From assembly GCF_008630495.1 (NCBI RefSeq), contig NZ_VWOJ01000002.1, positions 759,001 to 823,000 of the forward strand: a stretch of 64,000 nt of DNA. Reading direction: 5' to 3'. The translations under genes were made by a program, and so were the position numbers. This document shows positions 26,882 to 36,975 of this stretch, piece after piece. The notes below the pieces were generated by a model. The model was given only the letters and a program-made list of their open reading frames with translations. It did no database searches and had not been told where the DNA came from. This DNA is from Alkalicaulis satelles (GTDB taxonomy: Bacteria > Pseudomonadota > Alphaproteobacteria > Caulobacterales > Maricaulaceae). Each line of letters starts with the position of its first letter. The first letter of the stretch is position 1.

Positions 26882-27044
26882 GAAATCGCCCGTAGGGCGG
26901 GCGGGGAGGGACCCCCGCCGGATCAGGAGCGCGGACATTAGTCGCGCGCCGCGCCCCGATCAAGCCTGCCCGGCGCCGCCTTGTGCAGCGCGGCCGGGCG
27001 GGCGTGCGCCAGGCTCACGCCCGGCCGCTGGCGCCCCTTATTGC

Positions 27045-27542
27045 TTACAGATCGTCGTCGTCATCATCGCCGACCACGACGTCATCAATATCATCGTCAT
27101 CGTCGTCCAGGAGGATGCCGCTATCGTCCTCGTCATCGTCGAGATCGGATTCCTCGTCAGAGAAGCCGTCCAGGTCTTCATCGGCCGGCGCGGCGGTCTT
27201 GGCCTTCACCGGCGCGGCGTCGGTGTCGTCATCCTCGTCCTCGCCCATATCGATGGGCTCCTCGTCGAGCTCGGGCGCGTCATCATCGCCGTCCTCGTCA
27301 TCGCTGTCGCCGGCGTCGTCGAGCGCTTCGTCCTCGTTATCGTCCTCGTCCTCATCCTCTTTGGGATCGGGCTTGGGGCGGGGCGCCTTGCGCGGGGGCG
27401 CCTTGACCGCCTCTTCTTCGAAGAAGGAGACGGGATATTCCTTGCCGGTGAACGGGGATACGACCGGGTCCTTGCCCAGGTCGTAGAATTTCTTGCCCGT
27501 TTCGGGGCAGACGCGCTTCACGCCGAGATCGGTCTTGGGCAC
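27045..27542 (-). CDS. TIGR02300-family acidic protein
   Basis: Alphaproteobacterial protein of 165 aa with an N-terminal conserved block (LGVKRVCPETGKKFYDL, then DPVVSPFTGKEYP) followed by a very acidic low-complexity tail of Asp/Glu with few Lys/Pro/Ala. The head looks like a half zinc-ribbon with only one Cys. Function unknown. The start is set at the GTG at 27542 (VPKTDLG), which matches the family's usual MAKPELG start and has AAGGA upstream; the ATG at 27617 would add 25 aa of non-family sequence. The Asp-rich tail makes the DNA a run of GAT/GAC/GAA repeats. Confidence 0.85.
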   Translation of the reverse strand: MPKTDLGVKRVCPETGKKFYDLGKDPVVSPFTGKEYPVSFFEEEAVKAPPRKAPRPKPDPKEDEDEDDNEDEALDDAGDSDDEDGDDDAPELDEEPIDMGEDEDDDTDAAPVKAKTAAPADEDLDGFSDEESDLDDDEDDSGILLDDDDDDIDDVVVGDDDDDDL

Positions 27543-27661
27543 GGGGTTGGGTCCTTCAGCGCTGGATGGCGGCTTTAAATCGGCGCGCCAGTTGCCACGT
27601 TCGGCGCGCGCTGTCAAAACCCGATTTCGCGTTTTTCCACCCTTATGAGCGATCCGTGCCC

Positions 27662-28996
27662 ATGATCCCTGCCAATCCGTCTGTCAGCGGACCGAGAACC
27701 GCCAGTCCCGTCAAGCGTTTGGCCGGGCGCCTGCCAGCCCCGGCGGACAAGTCGGTGTCCCATCGCGCACTGATGTTTTCCGCTCTGGCGGACGGGACCA
27801 GCCGGATTTCCAACCTGCTGGAAAGCGCCGACGTGACCGCCACGGCGCGCGCGGTCGCGGCGCTGGGCGCCGATGTGCGCCGCGACGGGCCGGGCGCCTG
27901 GACGGTGACGGGGCGCGGCGCATGGACCAGTCCGGCCGGGCCGCTGGACCTGGGCAATGCGGGCACAGGCGTGCGCCTGTTGATGGGCGCGGCGGCGCGC
28001 TTTGATCTCGAAGCGGTGTTCACCGGCGATGAGAGCCTGTCGGCCCGGCCCATGGCCCGGGTGCTCGATCCGCTCGCCCTGATGGGGGTGAAGAGCCGCT
28101 CGCGCGACGGCCGCCTGCCGGTGCGCCTGACCGGCTCGCGCGCGCTCAGGGCCATTGATTACGCCCCGCCGGTGGCGTCCGCCCAGGTGAAAAGCGCAAT
28201 CCTCATGGCCGGGCTGGGCGCCGACGGTGAGACGACCGTGCGCGAGGCCCACGCCACGCGTGGCCATACCGAAACCATGGCTCCCCTCTATGGCGCGGAC
28301 ATGTCGGCCCGGGCGGACGGGGCGGGCCTTGTCGCGCGGGTGCGCGGCGGGCGGGTGCTGACGCCCCATGATCTGGCGGTGCCCGGCGATCCGTCCTCGG
28401 CGGCTTTCGCCATCGCCGCCGCCCTGATCACGCCGGACAGCGATGTGACGCTCACCGGCGTGATGGACAATCCCGCCCGCAACGGGCTCTACGCGGTCTT
28501 GCGCGATATGGGCGCCGATCTCACCCTCACACCCGCCGGAACCCGCGCCGGGGAGACGCTGGTCGATATCTCCGCGCGCTCGGGCATGCTGACAGGGATC
28601 GAGGTGGCGGCCGATCGCGCGCCATCCATGATTGACGAATATCCCATATTGTCCGTGATCGCGGCGTTCGCCGAAGGGGCCACCGTGATGAAGGGGCTGG
28701 CCGAACTGCGCGCCAAGGAGAGCGACCGTCTGGCCGCTTCGGCGGCGATGCTGGCGGCCAACGGGGTCAGGATCGAGCTGGGCGAGGATTATCTGGTGGT
28801 CCATGGCTGCGGCGCGGGCGGGGTTCCCGGCGGCGGGCGGGTGGAGACCCGCCACGATCACCGCCTGGCCATGAGCGGGCTGGTGATGGGGCTTGGCGCG
28901 CGCGAGCCGGTGAGCGTGGATGACGCCGCCATGATCGCCACCTCCTATCCCGGCTTTTTTGACGACATGGCCGCCCTGGGCGCAGACATCGCCTGA
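27662..28996 (+). CDS. aroA: 3-phosphoshikimate 1-carboxyvinyltransferase (EPSP synthase)
   Basis: Sixth enzyme of the shikimate pathway, 444 aa: PEP plus shikimate-3-phosphate gives EPSP. Typical elements in order are PADKSVSHRALMFSALADG (S3P/PEP-binding Lys), LGNAGTGVRLLMG, RPMARVLDPL, SAQVKSAILMAGL, PGDPSSAAFAIAA, and the C-terminal LRAKESDRL and RHDHRLAMS. A PEP-loop Gly-Thr-Gly context (GNAGTGVR) occurs near residue 97. The pathway's kinase and dehydroquinate synthase are in the same window at 39.8-41.5 kb. The ATG at 27662 has only a weak upstream site. It diverges from the TIGR02300 gene. Confidence 0.93.
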   Translation: MIPANPSVSGPRTASPVKRLAGRLPAPADKSVSHRALMFSALADGTSRISNLLESADVTATARAVAALGADVRRDGPGAWTVTGRGAWTSPAGPLDLGNAGTGVRLLMGAAARFDLEAVFTGDESLSARPMARVLDPLALMGVKSRSRDGRLPVRLTGSRALRAIDYAPPVASAQVKSAILMAGLGADGETTVREAHATRGHTETMAPLYGADMSARADGAGLVARVRGGRVLTPHDLAVPGDPSSAAFAIAAALITPDSDVTLTGVMDNPARNGLYAVLRDMGADLTLTPAGTRAGETLVDISARSGMLTGIEVAADRAPSMIDEYPILSVIAAFAEGATVMKGLAELRAKESDRLAASAAMLAANGVRIELGEDYLVVHGCGAGGVPGGGRVETRHDHRLAMSGLVMGLGAREPVSVDDAAMIATSYPGFFDDMAALGADIA

Positions 28997-29101
28997 GCGG
29001 CGCATGGCCGCGCCCGTCCAGCGCCGTCCCGATTCCAGTTCCATTGGCTGAAAGAAACGCGCTACGCTCATTCCCGGACAGGCATTTGGGGATGTTATTC
29101 A

Positions 29102-29512
29102 ATGACGGACAATGGAAGCGGTGCGCGCGTGCTTCTGGTCGAGGATGACGAGCAGGACGCCTTTCTGTTCTCGAAAATGCTGCGCGAGGAGGCCGGCGCG
29201 GCGCAGATCGACCGCGCAGTGGAAGGCGCTGGCGCGCTGGAGATGCTGCAACAGGGCCCGGCGCCGGACTGCATCGTGCTGGATCTGCGGCTGAGCGGCG
29301 AGGACGGGCTGTGGCTGCTGGACCGGCTATTGGAGGATGAGGCGCTGGCGCGCATTCCCGTCATCGTCTTTTCCGGCGATCTTCAGCGCATCCAGCGCGC
29401 CTCGTCCAGCTTCCCCAATGTGGTCTCCTCGGTGCGCAAGCCCGAGACCCTGGACCAGTACCGCGCAGCCCTGGCCATCGTGGCCGCCATCCTGCAAGCG
29501 GCGGTGCGCTAA
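29102..29512 (+). CDS. Stand-alone response regulator receiver
   Basis: Single receiver domain of 136 aa with no output domain. The phosphoacceptor is Asp61 (IVLDLRL), with acidic pocket Asp15/Asp16, the switch Ser91 in FSGD, and Lys113 in VRKPET. It can act as a phosphate shuttle or bind a partner protein, as CheY-like proteins do. No histidine kinase partner adjoins it; the DivL-like protein 3 kb away cannot phosphorylate by itself. Its stop codon overlaps that of the convergent TIGR02302 gene. Confidence 0.88.
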   Translation: MTDNGSGARVLLVEDDEQDAFLFSKMLREEAGAAQIDRAVEGAGALEMLQQGPAPDCIVLDLRLSGEDGLWLLDRLLEDEALARIPVIVFSGDLQRIQRASSSFPNVVSSVRKPETLDQYRAALAIVAAILQAAVR

Positions 29513-32019
29513 CGCCGGAAGCGCTCCAGCAGGCGGTCGATGTAATCAAGTTCTTCCTGGGGGCGGCCGCGTTCGGCGGCCCGCCGGCGCAGTTCTTCCA
29601 GTATGTCGCGGGCGCGCTGGCGTTCGGCTTCGCTGGGGATGGCGGTCTCGCCCTCCACGCCGCCTTCACGGCCCAGCGGGTCGCCGCCCTCGCCCTGGCC
29701 TTCCTGTTCGAGCGCTTCAGCCGCCTCGCGCGAGGCTTCGCGCAAGGCCCGCACGGCCTCGTCCTGATCGCTGAGCGCGCGCTCCGCATCGCCCTGGCGC
29801 AAGGCGCGCTCGGCGGCGTCCATGGCGCGCCGGGCGGCCTCCAGCGCGTCTTGCGCGCGCTCGCCCGGGATCATGGACAGGGCTTCTTCGGCGTTCTCCA
29901 GCCGGTCGCGAAGGGCGCGCTGGCGTTCGGCCAGATCGGCGAAATCCGCCGGCCCTGTCTCGTCAGGACGCGCGCCTTCGCCCGTACCGTCCTCATCTTC
30001 CTCCGGGACAGCGTCCGCACCCGGCGGCGGCGGCGCTCCGGCCCCGCCGCCCTGGCGGTCGCGCTGGAAGGTGTCCTCGCTCAGGGAGCGTTGCTCGCCG
30101 ATGGCTTCGGAGAGCTCTTCGAGGGCTTCACGCAGGGCGCGCGCCATGGGGCTGTCCGCCTCGCCTCCCCCCCCGCCCTGGGACAGGGTCAGCTGCATGT
30201 TGCGCAACAGCTCGGCCAGCTGGGCCAGAGCCTGGCGCGAGCCGGACGTATCGCCCAGCTCGGCGGCCTCGCGGATGGCGTCGAGCAGCTCCTGCAGGGC
30301 GTTGGCGTCCATGCCGCTCATGCCCGCCGCACCATTGCCCTCGGCGAAGCGCCCGGCCTCGGCCGCCTCGCGGGCCAGCGCCTGCATATAGACCTGCACG
30401 GCGCGCTCGAAGGCGTCGAACAGGGCGGCCAGCTCGATCGGGTCGGCGCCGCGCGCCAGCGCATCCATCAGCGCCTCCTCGGCGGCGCGCAGGGCGGCTT
30501 CAGCGTCGGCCAGGCTGCCCAGCTCGGCGCGCAGGGCGATCTGCCACAGGTCTTCATCCAGATGGGCCAGGGCGTCGAGCTCGCGGGCGCGGCGCACCTC
30601 GCGCAGGGCCGTGCGCAGGCCCATCCACACCACCGGGTCGTCGAAATAGGGATGGGGCGCATCGCTGACCGCATCCAGCGCCAGCGCCAGGCGCTGCACG
30701 CCGGGCGGGGCGCGGTCAATGCGCCGGTCAGGCTGGTCGTCGACAAACGCGTCCGCCAGGGTCAGCACCGACACCGTGTCGGGCATGGGCGCGTAAGGCT
30801 CTCCCACCTGGATGAAGCGGCGGCGCTCCGACGCCACGGCCCGGGCCAGCGGGTTGAGGAAAACGCGCTGGGGCAGGGTCAGGCTGATCTCTCCGGACGC
30901 CCCGCGCTGGCCGATGGCGTCAAATGCGGCCACGCGCGCCGTCACCCGTTCGCCCGCCAGCGCATGGCGCGAGAGATCAAGCCGGATACGCTTGAGCCCG
31001 TCATCGCCTGTATCCGTAACCGCGCCGGGCGGTATCTCCATGTGCTCGTGCGGACCGCCCGCCTCGGGGGCGAACTCGAAGGCCAGCGCCTCCACGCCGT
31101 AATCATCCTCGGCATAGATCTCCAGCACCAGGCGCCCCTGCGCGTCGCCGGACGGTTCGGCGGCCAGGCGCACCTCGGGCGGCCGGTCCTCGATCAGGGT
31201 CAGGTTGACGCGCTCGCGCAGGCCTCCGGCGCGGATCAGGATCTCGCCATCGCCATCAGGGGTGATGCGCAGCTGGCGCACATCGCGCGACAGCGCCTCC
31301 AGCTCGGCCGGCGCGCCATGCACGGACGGATCGCGCGCCAGCCCGGCGATGCGCACGGCCAGCACCGAGCCTTCGGGCGCGCGCGCCTCGCGCCGGTCGC
31401 GCAGATACATCACCGGGCGCCCGGTATAGGCGGGCGGCTCGATCCACATCTCCACGCTGGCGCCCAGGGCCGACCCGCCCGCCAGCGGGCGCGGTGAAAA
31501 GGCCTCGGACAGGCGCGGCGCGGCCAGATCGCCGGCCAGGAAGACGCCGCTGGCGAACACGACCAGGGCTGACAGGCGCAGGCCCCACGGGTCCATCTGC
31601 GCCCAGGCCGCGCGCGGACGCCGGACGCGGGCGGTCCCAAGCCGGGCGGCCATGCGCGCGCGGTGGGCGGCCCACCAGCCCTCTTTGCCAGCGCGGGCGG
31701 GCGCATCGCGCAAGGCCTCGATGGGACGTCCGTCCAGGCCGGAATCGGCCTCCAGCCGGCGCTCGGCTTCGCGTGCGGAGGGCCAGCGCCAGCCGCGCGC
31801 CATGATCAGCGCGCCCCAGGCGCCCGCCGCGATCAGCGCCAGCAGGGCCATCACCCGCCAGGGATCGCCCAGACGCTCGAACACGCCGAACACAGCCAGG
31901 ATCAGATAGGCGATGAGCGCAGCCAGAGGCGCAGCCAGCACGGGGGCGGCGCGCTCCCACAGGAGCGCGGCGCGGGCGGTCGCGATCTGGGCCGCCAGGC
32001 GGCGCTCGGCGCGTGTCAT
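29509..32019 (-). CDS. DUF4175/TIGR02302-family membrane protein
   Basis: Large envelope-associated protein of 836 aa found in alphaproteobacteria. Two helices near residues 22-70 and one near 145 anchor it, followed by a large extracytoplasmic domain. The second half is rich in Glu/Ala/Gln/Arg heptads (from about residue 500) and predicted to be coiled coil, interrupted by a Gly/Pro-rich segment (GGGAGAPPPPGADA). Function unknown. The start at 32019 (MTRAERR) is preferred to an in-frame GTG at 32055. It converges with the receiver gene and diverges from the TonB-like lipoprotein. Confidence 0.8.
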   Translation of the reverse strand: MTRAERRLAAQIATARAALLWERAAPVLAAPLAALIAYLILAVFGVFERLGDPWRVMALLALIAAGAWGALIMARGWRWPSAREAERRLEADSGLDGRPIEALRDAPARAGKEGWWAAHRARMAARLGTARVRRPRAAWAQMDPWGLRLSALVVFASGVFLAGDLAAPRLSEAFSPRPLAGGSALGASVEMWIEPPAYTGRPVMYLRDRREARAPEGSVLAVRIAGLARDPSVHGAPAELEALSRDVRQLRITPDGDGEILIRAGGLRERVNLTLIEDRPPEVRLAAEPSGDAQGRLVLEIYAEDDYGVEALAFEFAPEAGGPHEHMEIPPGAVTDTGDDGLKRIRLDLSRHALAGERVTARVAAFDAIGQRGASGEISLTLPQRVFLNPLARAVASERRRFIQVGEPYAPMPDTVSVLTLADAFVDDQPDRRIDRAPPGVQRLALALDAVSDAPHPYFDDPVVWMGLRTALREVRRARELDALAHLDEDLWQIALRAELGSLADAEAALRAAEEALMDALARGADPIELAALFDAFERAVQVYMQALAREAAEAGRFAEGNGAAGMSGMDANALQELLDAIREAAELGDTSGSRQALAQLAELLRNMQLTLSQGGGGGEADSPMARALREALEELSEAIGEQRSLSEDTFQRDRQGGGAGAPPPPGADAVPEEDEDGTGEGARPDETGPADFADLAERQRALRDRLENAEEALSMIPGERAQDALEAARRAMDAAERALRQGDAERALSDQDEAVRALREASREAAEALEQEGQGEGGDPLGREGGVEGETAIPSEAERQRARDILEELRRRAAERGRPQEELDYIDRLLERFRR

Positions 32020-32121
32020 GGCGTGTAACCTAATGGCTCCGCGCGCGTTTGACACATGACAATCTCAGCCGCGGCGCCCGAGCGGCTTGATGGCGCGCCC
32101 GGCTCCCGGCACAGTCCGTTC

Positions 32122-32565
32122 ATGACCGCCCTGCGCCCCCTCCTGATGACTTGCGGACTGCTCGCCCTGGCGGGGTGCGCCTCGGCCAATCCGTTCGCCG
32201 ATCCGCGCGATCAGGTGTTCCGCGTCACCTCCGACATGCCTGTGCCGCCCAATGTGGAGCGCGCCGCTGACGCATCGGGATGCTCCGGCGGGCAGCTCAA
32301 CGCGGTGGAGGCGCGCCTGCCTGACTATCCCGCAAGGGGCTGGTCGCGGGGCCTGCAGGGCTGGACGGTGGTGCAATTCGACGTGCGCGAGGATGGCCTC
32401 ACCCAAGGCGTGCATGTGGCCCGCGGCGTGCCCGGCGGCAGTTTCAACCGTGAAGCCGAGCGCGCTGTGCGTGACTGGCGCTTCGCCCCGCTGGAACCGG
32501 GCGAGCAACTGACTGGCTGCGTGGTGCTGTTCGAGTTCACGCAAGGGCTTGTGCGGGTCCGGTAG
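32122..32565 (+). CDS. Lipoprotein with TonB C-terminal-like domain
   Basis: Small lipoprotein of 147 aa: signal MTALRPLLMTCGLLALAGC with lipobox LAGC at Cys19. The rest (GWTVVQFDVREDGLTQGVHVARGVPGGSFNREAERAVRDWRF) is the TonB-C fold, common in energy transducers but without the TonB transmembrane and proline-rich parts. It is probably an outer-membrane or periplasmic component. A stretch in front (from 32056) could encode 22 more residues, but no ribosome-binding site supports it. Confidence 0.8.
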   Translation: MTALRPLLMTCGLLALAGCASANPFADPRDQVFRVTSDMPVPPNVERAADASGCSGGQLNAVEARLPDYPARGWSRGLQGWTVVQFDVREDGLTQGVHVARGVPGGSFNREAERAVRDWRFAPLEPGEQLTGCVVLFEFTQGLVRVR

Positions 32566-32674
32566 ACCCCGGGGCATTGCCCCGTCGCCTCGCGATTCAC
32601 CTTCCGGTAAGATGTGATTCGTTCATGGCCCGCCCGTCTAGGCGCGGCCGGTCAGCCCGGGGGCGCCAGTACGC

Positions 32675-35158
32675 ATGACGGACGCCGAGCCGATCCAGCT
32701 CGCCACGCTGATTGTCACCGGAGGCGCGGTGGCTTTCGCCGTGTCGGCGGGCGTGTGGGCTTTTCGCATGACCGCCGGGGCGCGCGCGGCGCGGGCGGAC
32801 TGGCGCGCGAAAATGGCCCGGCTGGAAGACCGGCTGGAGCGCGCCGGCGGCGTATTGGGCGCCCATCCCGGCCTGATACTGGTCTGGGACGCGCCGCCTG
32901 ACGCCGATGCGCCTGACTGGGGCCAGCCGGGCATTTACGGCTCGCCCGAGGCGCTGGCCTCCATGGTGCAGTTCGCCGATCTCGGCCAGGGCGCCGCGGC
33001 CAGCGGCGATGCGGGGCGCGAGATTCTCGACGGCATCGCCGATTTCGAGGCGCGCAGCGCGCGCGGCGACACGGTCACCCTGCGCCAGCGCCTGCGCCGG
33101 CTGATGGAGACCGGGCAGGGCTTTTCCCTGAAAATCGCCGGACCCTCAGGCCGGCTGCTGGAAGCCGATGGCCGCGCCGCCGGGCGCCAGCTGGTGGTCT
33201 GGCTCACCGACGCCACCATACGCGAGCTGGAGGAAGCCGGGCTCAAGGGACGTGTGGAGGAAGCGCGCCGTTCGGCGGACGCGGACCCGGCGGCCTGTCT
33301 CGACATGGCTGCGCGCAGCCCCGTTCCGGCCTGGCGCATGAATGCCGCCGGGCGGCTGGTCTGGGTCAATGACGCCTATGCCGAGGCGGTGGAGGCTGGC
33401 AGCGCCGCCGATGTGGTGGAGGACCAGATCCTGCTGGAGCCGGCGCTGGCCGAGCAGACCCGCGAGGCGCTCAAGGCCGGGTCCGCCCAGCAAAGCGTGC
33501 GCGGCGCGGTGGCCAAGGGCGAGCGGCGCATCCTGGCCTTCCATGTCTATCCGGTGAGCGGCGGCGTGGCGGGCTTCGCCGTGGACGTCACTGACGGGGA
33601 GGAAGCCAAGGCCGCCCTCAAGCGCTTCCGTCAGGCCCACGACCAGACCCTCAACCACATGGCCGAGGCGGTGGCCATTTTCGACCGGGCCAAGCGGCTG
33701 GTGTTCTACAATCAGGCCTTTGTGCGCGTGTTCGGCCTGGAAGAGGCCATGCTCAACGAGCGCCCGGCCCATTCGGCCCTGCTGGACCGGCTGCGCACCG
33801 CGCGCCGTCTGCCCGAGCAGGAGGATTATGCGCGCTGGAAGGCGGCCGAGCTGGCGCTCTATGAATCCCCGCCCGGCGCGGACATGCCTGACGAGCTGTG
33901 GGCCTTGCCCGACGGACGCATGCTGCGCGTGGCGCGCCAGCGCCATCTCATGGGCGGGCTGTTGCTGATTTTCGAGGACATGACCGACCAGCTCGCCCTG
34001 CAGGCGCGCTACAACACCCTGATCAAGGTCCAGCGCGCGACGCTGGACAAGCTGCACGAGGCGGTGGCGGTGTTCGGCTCGGACGGGCGGCTGAAACTGC
34101 GCAACGCCGCCTTCGAGACGCTCTGGGGGCTGGATCCGGACGGGCTGGACGAGGCCGGTTTCGACGATGTGTCCGAGGGGTGCATGGCGCTGTATCCCAA
34201 CGCTGACGCCTGGAAGGCGCTCAAGGCGCGCATCACCGATCCCAGCCCCGAGGCGCGCACGCCCGTGGCCGGCGAGATCCGGCGCACCGACCAGTCCGTG
34301 CTGACCTGGCTGACCCGGCCCCTGCCCGATGGCGCCACCCTGATCGCCTGGGACGACATCACCGACACCCGCCGGGTGGAGGCCGCCCTGCGCGACCGCG
34401 CCGAGGCGCTGCAGGAATCAGAGAAGATCAAGACCGGCTTCGTGGAGCATGTGAGCTATCAGCTGCGCACGCCGCTGACCACGATCCATGGCTATGCCGA
34501 TCTGTTGGCGGGCGGGTTCGCCGGCGAGCTCAATGAGCGTCAGAGCGATCATCTGACCGCCATCCAGCAGGCCTCCAGCCAGCTGGGCAAGCTGATCGAC
34601 GACATTCTCGACATCGCCGCCATCGACGCCGGCCAGCTGGAGCTGGAGCTGGGCGATGTGCGCCTGGACGCGCTGGTGACCGAGACCGCCGAGCTGATCG
34701 CCACCCGCGCCGAGCACGCCGGCGTGCGCATCGCCATCGCCGCTGACAGCGAACTGCCCACCGCGCGCGCCGACGCCAAGCGGCTCAAGCAGGTGCTCTA
34801 CAATCTGCTGACCAATGCGCTGGACCATATCCAGCCGGGCGGCCAGGTGGAGATCGGCGCCGGGGCGGGCGAGGAAGACGTGACCTTGTGGGTCAGCGAT
34901 GACGGGGCGGGCATCGCCGCCGAGCGCCAGGCCCATGTGTTCGAGCGCTTCGAGCGCGGCGAGGGCGGCGGCGCCGGGCTGGGCCTGGCGCTGGTCAATG
35001 ACATCGTGCGCCTGCATGGCGGCTGGGTGGCGCTGGAAAGCGCGCCGGGCGAGGGCACGCGCGTGACCTGTCACCTGCCGCTGATCGCCGATCCGGCCGC
35101 CGCGCCGCCGGAGCTGGCGCTGCCTGCGCGCGGGCGCGATGAAGGCCAGACCGCCTGA
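32675..35158 (+). CDS. divL: DivL-like atypical histidine kinase (Tyr in place of His)
   Basis: Membrane-anchored PAS-HK protein of 827 aa. One helix near residues 8-28 is followed by a long linker and several PAS domains (roughly 200-300, 330-460, 460-560), then a dimerisation helix and ATPase domain (N box [11 protein letters not shown]1 [11 protein letters not shown]2 [12 protein letters not shown]). The H box reads [16 protein letters not shown], with Tyr595 where every true kinase has His. This matches Caulobacter DivL (769 aa, Tyr550), the essential tyrosine pseudokinase that reads DivK and controls CckA and CtrA. It is expected to set the cell-cycle phosphorelay here too. The surrounding gene order differs from Caulobacter. 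Confidence 0.9.
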   Translation: MTDAEPIQLATLIVTGGAVAFAVSAGVWAFRMTAGARAARADWRAKMARLEDRLERAGGVLGAHPGLILVWDAPPDADAPDWGQPGIYGSPEALASMVQFADLGQGAAASGDAGREILDGIADFEARSARGDTVTLRQRLRRLMETGQGFSLKIAGPSGRLLEADGRAAGRQLVVWLTDATIRELEEAGLKGRVEEARRSADADPAACLDMAARSPVPAWRMNAAGRLVWVNDAYAEAVEAGSAADVVEDQILLEPALAEQTREALKAGSAQQSVRGAVAKGERRILAFHVYPVSGGVAGFAVDVTDGEEAKAALKRFRQAHDQTLNHMAEAVAIFDRAKRLVFYNQAFVRVFGLEEAMLNERPAHSALLDRLRTARRLPEQEDYARWKAAELALYESPPGADMPDELWALPDGRMLRVARQRHLMGGLLLIFEDMTDQLALQARYNTLIKVQRATLDKLHEAVAVFGSDGRLKLRNAAFETLWGLDPDGLDEAGFDDVSEGCMALYPNADAWKALKARITDPSPEARTPVAGEIRRTDQSVLTWLTRPLPDGATLIAWDDITDTRRVEAALRDRAEALQESEKIKTGFVEHVSYQLRTPLTTIHGYADLLAGGFAGELNERQSDHLTAIQQASSQLGKLIDDILDIAAIDAGQLELELGDVRLDALVTETAELIATRAEHAGVRIAIAADSELPTARADAKRLKQVLYNLLTNALDHIQPGGQVEIGAGAGEEDVTLWVSDDGAGIAAERQAHVFERFERGEGGGAGLGLALVNDIVRLHGGWVALESAPGEGTRVTCHLPLIADPAAAPPELALPARGRDEGQTA

Positions 35159-35172
35159 AGGGCCAGCCCCGT

Positions 35173-35201
35173 TTGCCAAATCGTTACGCGCGCCCGATAA
35201 G
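35173..35201 (+). promoter_or_regulatory. Candidate sigma-70-like promoter for the transaldolase-like gene
   Basis: TTGCCA at 35173-35178 and GATAAG at 35196-35201 are separated by 17 bp and lie 37 bp upstream of the start at 35238. The -10 box is a partial match only. Confidence 0.35.
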
Positions 35202-35237
35202 ACGGGGACGACGCCGCCCCCCGCGATGGAGCCCGCC

Positions 35238-35894
35238 ATGCAGATCTTTCTCGACACCGCCGATATCGAGGCCATCACCGCGCGCGCCGGCGGCGGGCTG
35301 GTGGACGGGGTGACCACCAATCCCTCGCTGATCGCCGCCTCGGGCGCGGATATATTCGAGCGCATTGCGCAGATCTGCGCCGCCGTGGACGGGCCGGTCA
35401 GCGCCGAGGTGGTGGCCACGGACCTGGACGCCATGCTGGCCGAGGGACGCAAGCTGGCGGCCGTCGCGCCCAATGTGGTGGTCAAGCTGCCGCTCACCCC
35501 CGATGGCCTGAAAGCCTGCCACGTCTTCGCAAGCGAGGGCGTGCAGACCAATGTCACTTTGTGCTTCTCGGTCAATCAGGCCCTGCTCGCAGCTAAGGCG
35601 GGGGCCAGCTATATCTCGCCGTTTGTGGGCCGGGTGGAGGATATGGGCGGGGACGGCATGGACCTGCTGATGGGCATTCGCGAGGTCTATGACCATTTCG
35701 GTTACGAGACCGAGCTTCTGGCCGCGTCCTTGCGCTCGCCGGCCCATGTGGAGGCGGCTGCGCGCATTGGCTGTGATGTGGTGACCATTCCGCCCAAAGT
35801 GTTCGACCAGATGATCCGCCACCCGCTCACCGATGCGGGGCTGGAAGCGTTTCTGGCCGACTGGAAGAAGACCGGGCGCGGCGGGCTGGCCTGA
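35238..35894 (+). CDS. fsa: Transaldolase / fructose-6-phosphate aldolase (TalC/MipB type)
   Basis: Class I aldolase of 218 aa of the small transaldolase (FSA/TalC) family. The start is [10 protein letters not shown] (ATG 35238, GGAG at 35228-35231); the Schiff-base lysine is Lys83 in [16 protein letters not shown] near residue 25 and SPFVGRVED are typical substrate-pocket segments. It transfers dihydroxyacetone units (transaldolase, non-oxidative pentose phosphate pathway) or makes fructose-6-phosphate; the short family contains both, and most alphaproteobacterial members are annotated as transaldolase. A longer reading from 35139 adds only non-homologous sequence. Confidence 0.88.
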   Translation: MQIFLDTADIEAITARAGGGLVDGVTTNPSLIAASGADIFERIAQICAAVDGPVSAEVVATDLDAMLAEGRKLAAVAPNVVVKLPLTPDGLKACHVFASEGVQTNVTLCFSVNQALLAAKAGASYISPFVGRVEDMGGDGMDLLMGIREVYDHFGYETELLAASLRSPAHVEAAARIGCDVVTIPPKVFDQMIRHPLTDAGLEAFLADWKKTGRGGLA

Positions 35895-35907
35895 CTGGCC
35901 TGAGGCC

Positions 35908-36888
35908 TTACGCCTCGCCCAGCGTGCGTCCGATGGCCAGGAAGCGCTCGCGCCGGCGCTTGCGCAGCTCCGAAGGCTCCAGCCCGTCCAGCGCCGACAG
36001 GGCGCTTTCCACCGCATCACCGACGCGCGCGATGGCTGCGGCCCGGTCGCGATGGGCGCCGCCCACCGGCTCGGGGATGATGGAATCGATGATTTTCAGC
36101 TCGATCAGGTCCTGGGCGGTGATCTTCATGGCCATGGCCGCATCGCGCGCACGCGCGCCGTCGCGCCACAGGATCGAGGCGCAGCCCTCCGGTGAGATCA
36201 CCGAATAGATCGAGTGCTCCAGCATCATCACGGTGTTGGCCGAGGCCAGCGCCACCGCGCCGCCCGATCCGCCCTCGCCTGTGATCACCGAAACCAGCGG
36301 CGTGCCCAGCGTCAGGCAGCGCTCGGTGGAGCGGGCGATGGCTTCGGACTGGCCGCGCTCCTCCGCGCCCACGCCGGGATAGGCGCCGGCGGTGTCCACC
36401 AGCGTGATCACCGGAAGGCCGAAGCGCTCGGCCAGATCCATCAGGCGGATCGCCTTGCGATAGCCTTCCGGGCGGGCCATGCCGAAATTATGCTTGATGC
36501 GGGTCTGGGTGTCGTGGCCCTTTTCGTGGCCCATGATCACCGCCGGGCGGCCGCGGAACCGGCCCATCCCGCCCAGAATGGCGCAATCCTCGCCAAAGCG
36601 GCGGTCGCCGGACAGCTCTTCGAAATCACTGACCAGCGCGTCCAGATAATCGCGCAGATGCGGGCGCTCGGGATGGCGGGCCACTTGCGTCTTGCGCCAG
36701 GCGTCCAGCTTTGAATACAGCGCTTTGAGCTGCTCGGCCGATTTCTGGCGCAGCCTGGACACTTCTTCAGCCGCGTCCGGGGCGTCATCGCCATTGCGGG
36801 CGAGCACGCCTTGCAATTCCTCGATCTTGGAATCGAGTTCGGCGATGGGGCGTTCAAAGTCGAGATAGGTGCGTGTCGGATCCGACAT
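35908..36888 (-). CDS. accA: Acetyl-CoA carboxylase carboxyltransferase subunit alpha
   Basis: Carboxyltransferase alpha subunit, 326 aa, standard size. It shows the N-terminal coiled region ([18 protein letters not shown]), then the crotonase-like core [27 protein letters not shown], the oxyanion/CoA loop [13 protein letters not shown], and [16 protein letters not shown]. Together with AccD it moves CO2 from biotin to acetyl-CoA. The start codon at 36888 is followed by [14 protein letters not shown], as in other alphaproteobacteria. The xerD gene lies 87 bp upstream in the same direction. Confidence 0.96.
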   Translation of the reverse strand: MSDPTRTYLDFERPIAELDSKIEELQGVLARNGDDAPDAAEEVSRLRQKSAEQLKALYSKLDAWRKTQVARHPERPHLRDYLDALVSDFEELSGDRRFGEDCAILGGMGRFRGRPAVIMGHEKGHDTQTRIKHNFGMARPEGYRKAIRLMDLAERFGLPVITLVDTAGAYPGVGAEERGQSEAIARSTERCLTLGTPLVSVITGEGGSGGAVALASANTVMMLEHSIYSVISPEGCASILWRDGARARDAAMAMKITAQDLIELKIIDSIIPEPVGGAHRDRAAAIARVGDAVESALSALDGLEPSELRKRRRERFLAIGRTLGEA

Positions 36889-36975
36889 GAGCCGTCCTGG
36901 AAAGGCGTGTCACTGTGATGAACTGCAAACTAGAGCCCGCTTTCGCCCGGCGCAATCACCCGGCGCGGCGGCGCT

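Noticed and set aside
26681-26963. Frames crossing the tRNA-Ala gene
   Set aside because: They run through a complete tRNA and its terminator; no protein is expected there.
27614-29071. 485-codon frame on the minus strand across aroA
   Set aside because: It is the complement of aroA, rich in His/Arg/Gly, with no recognisable domain.
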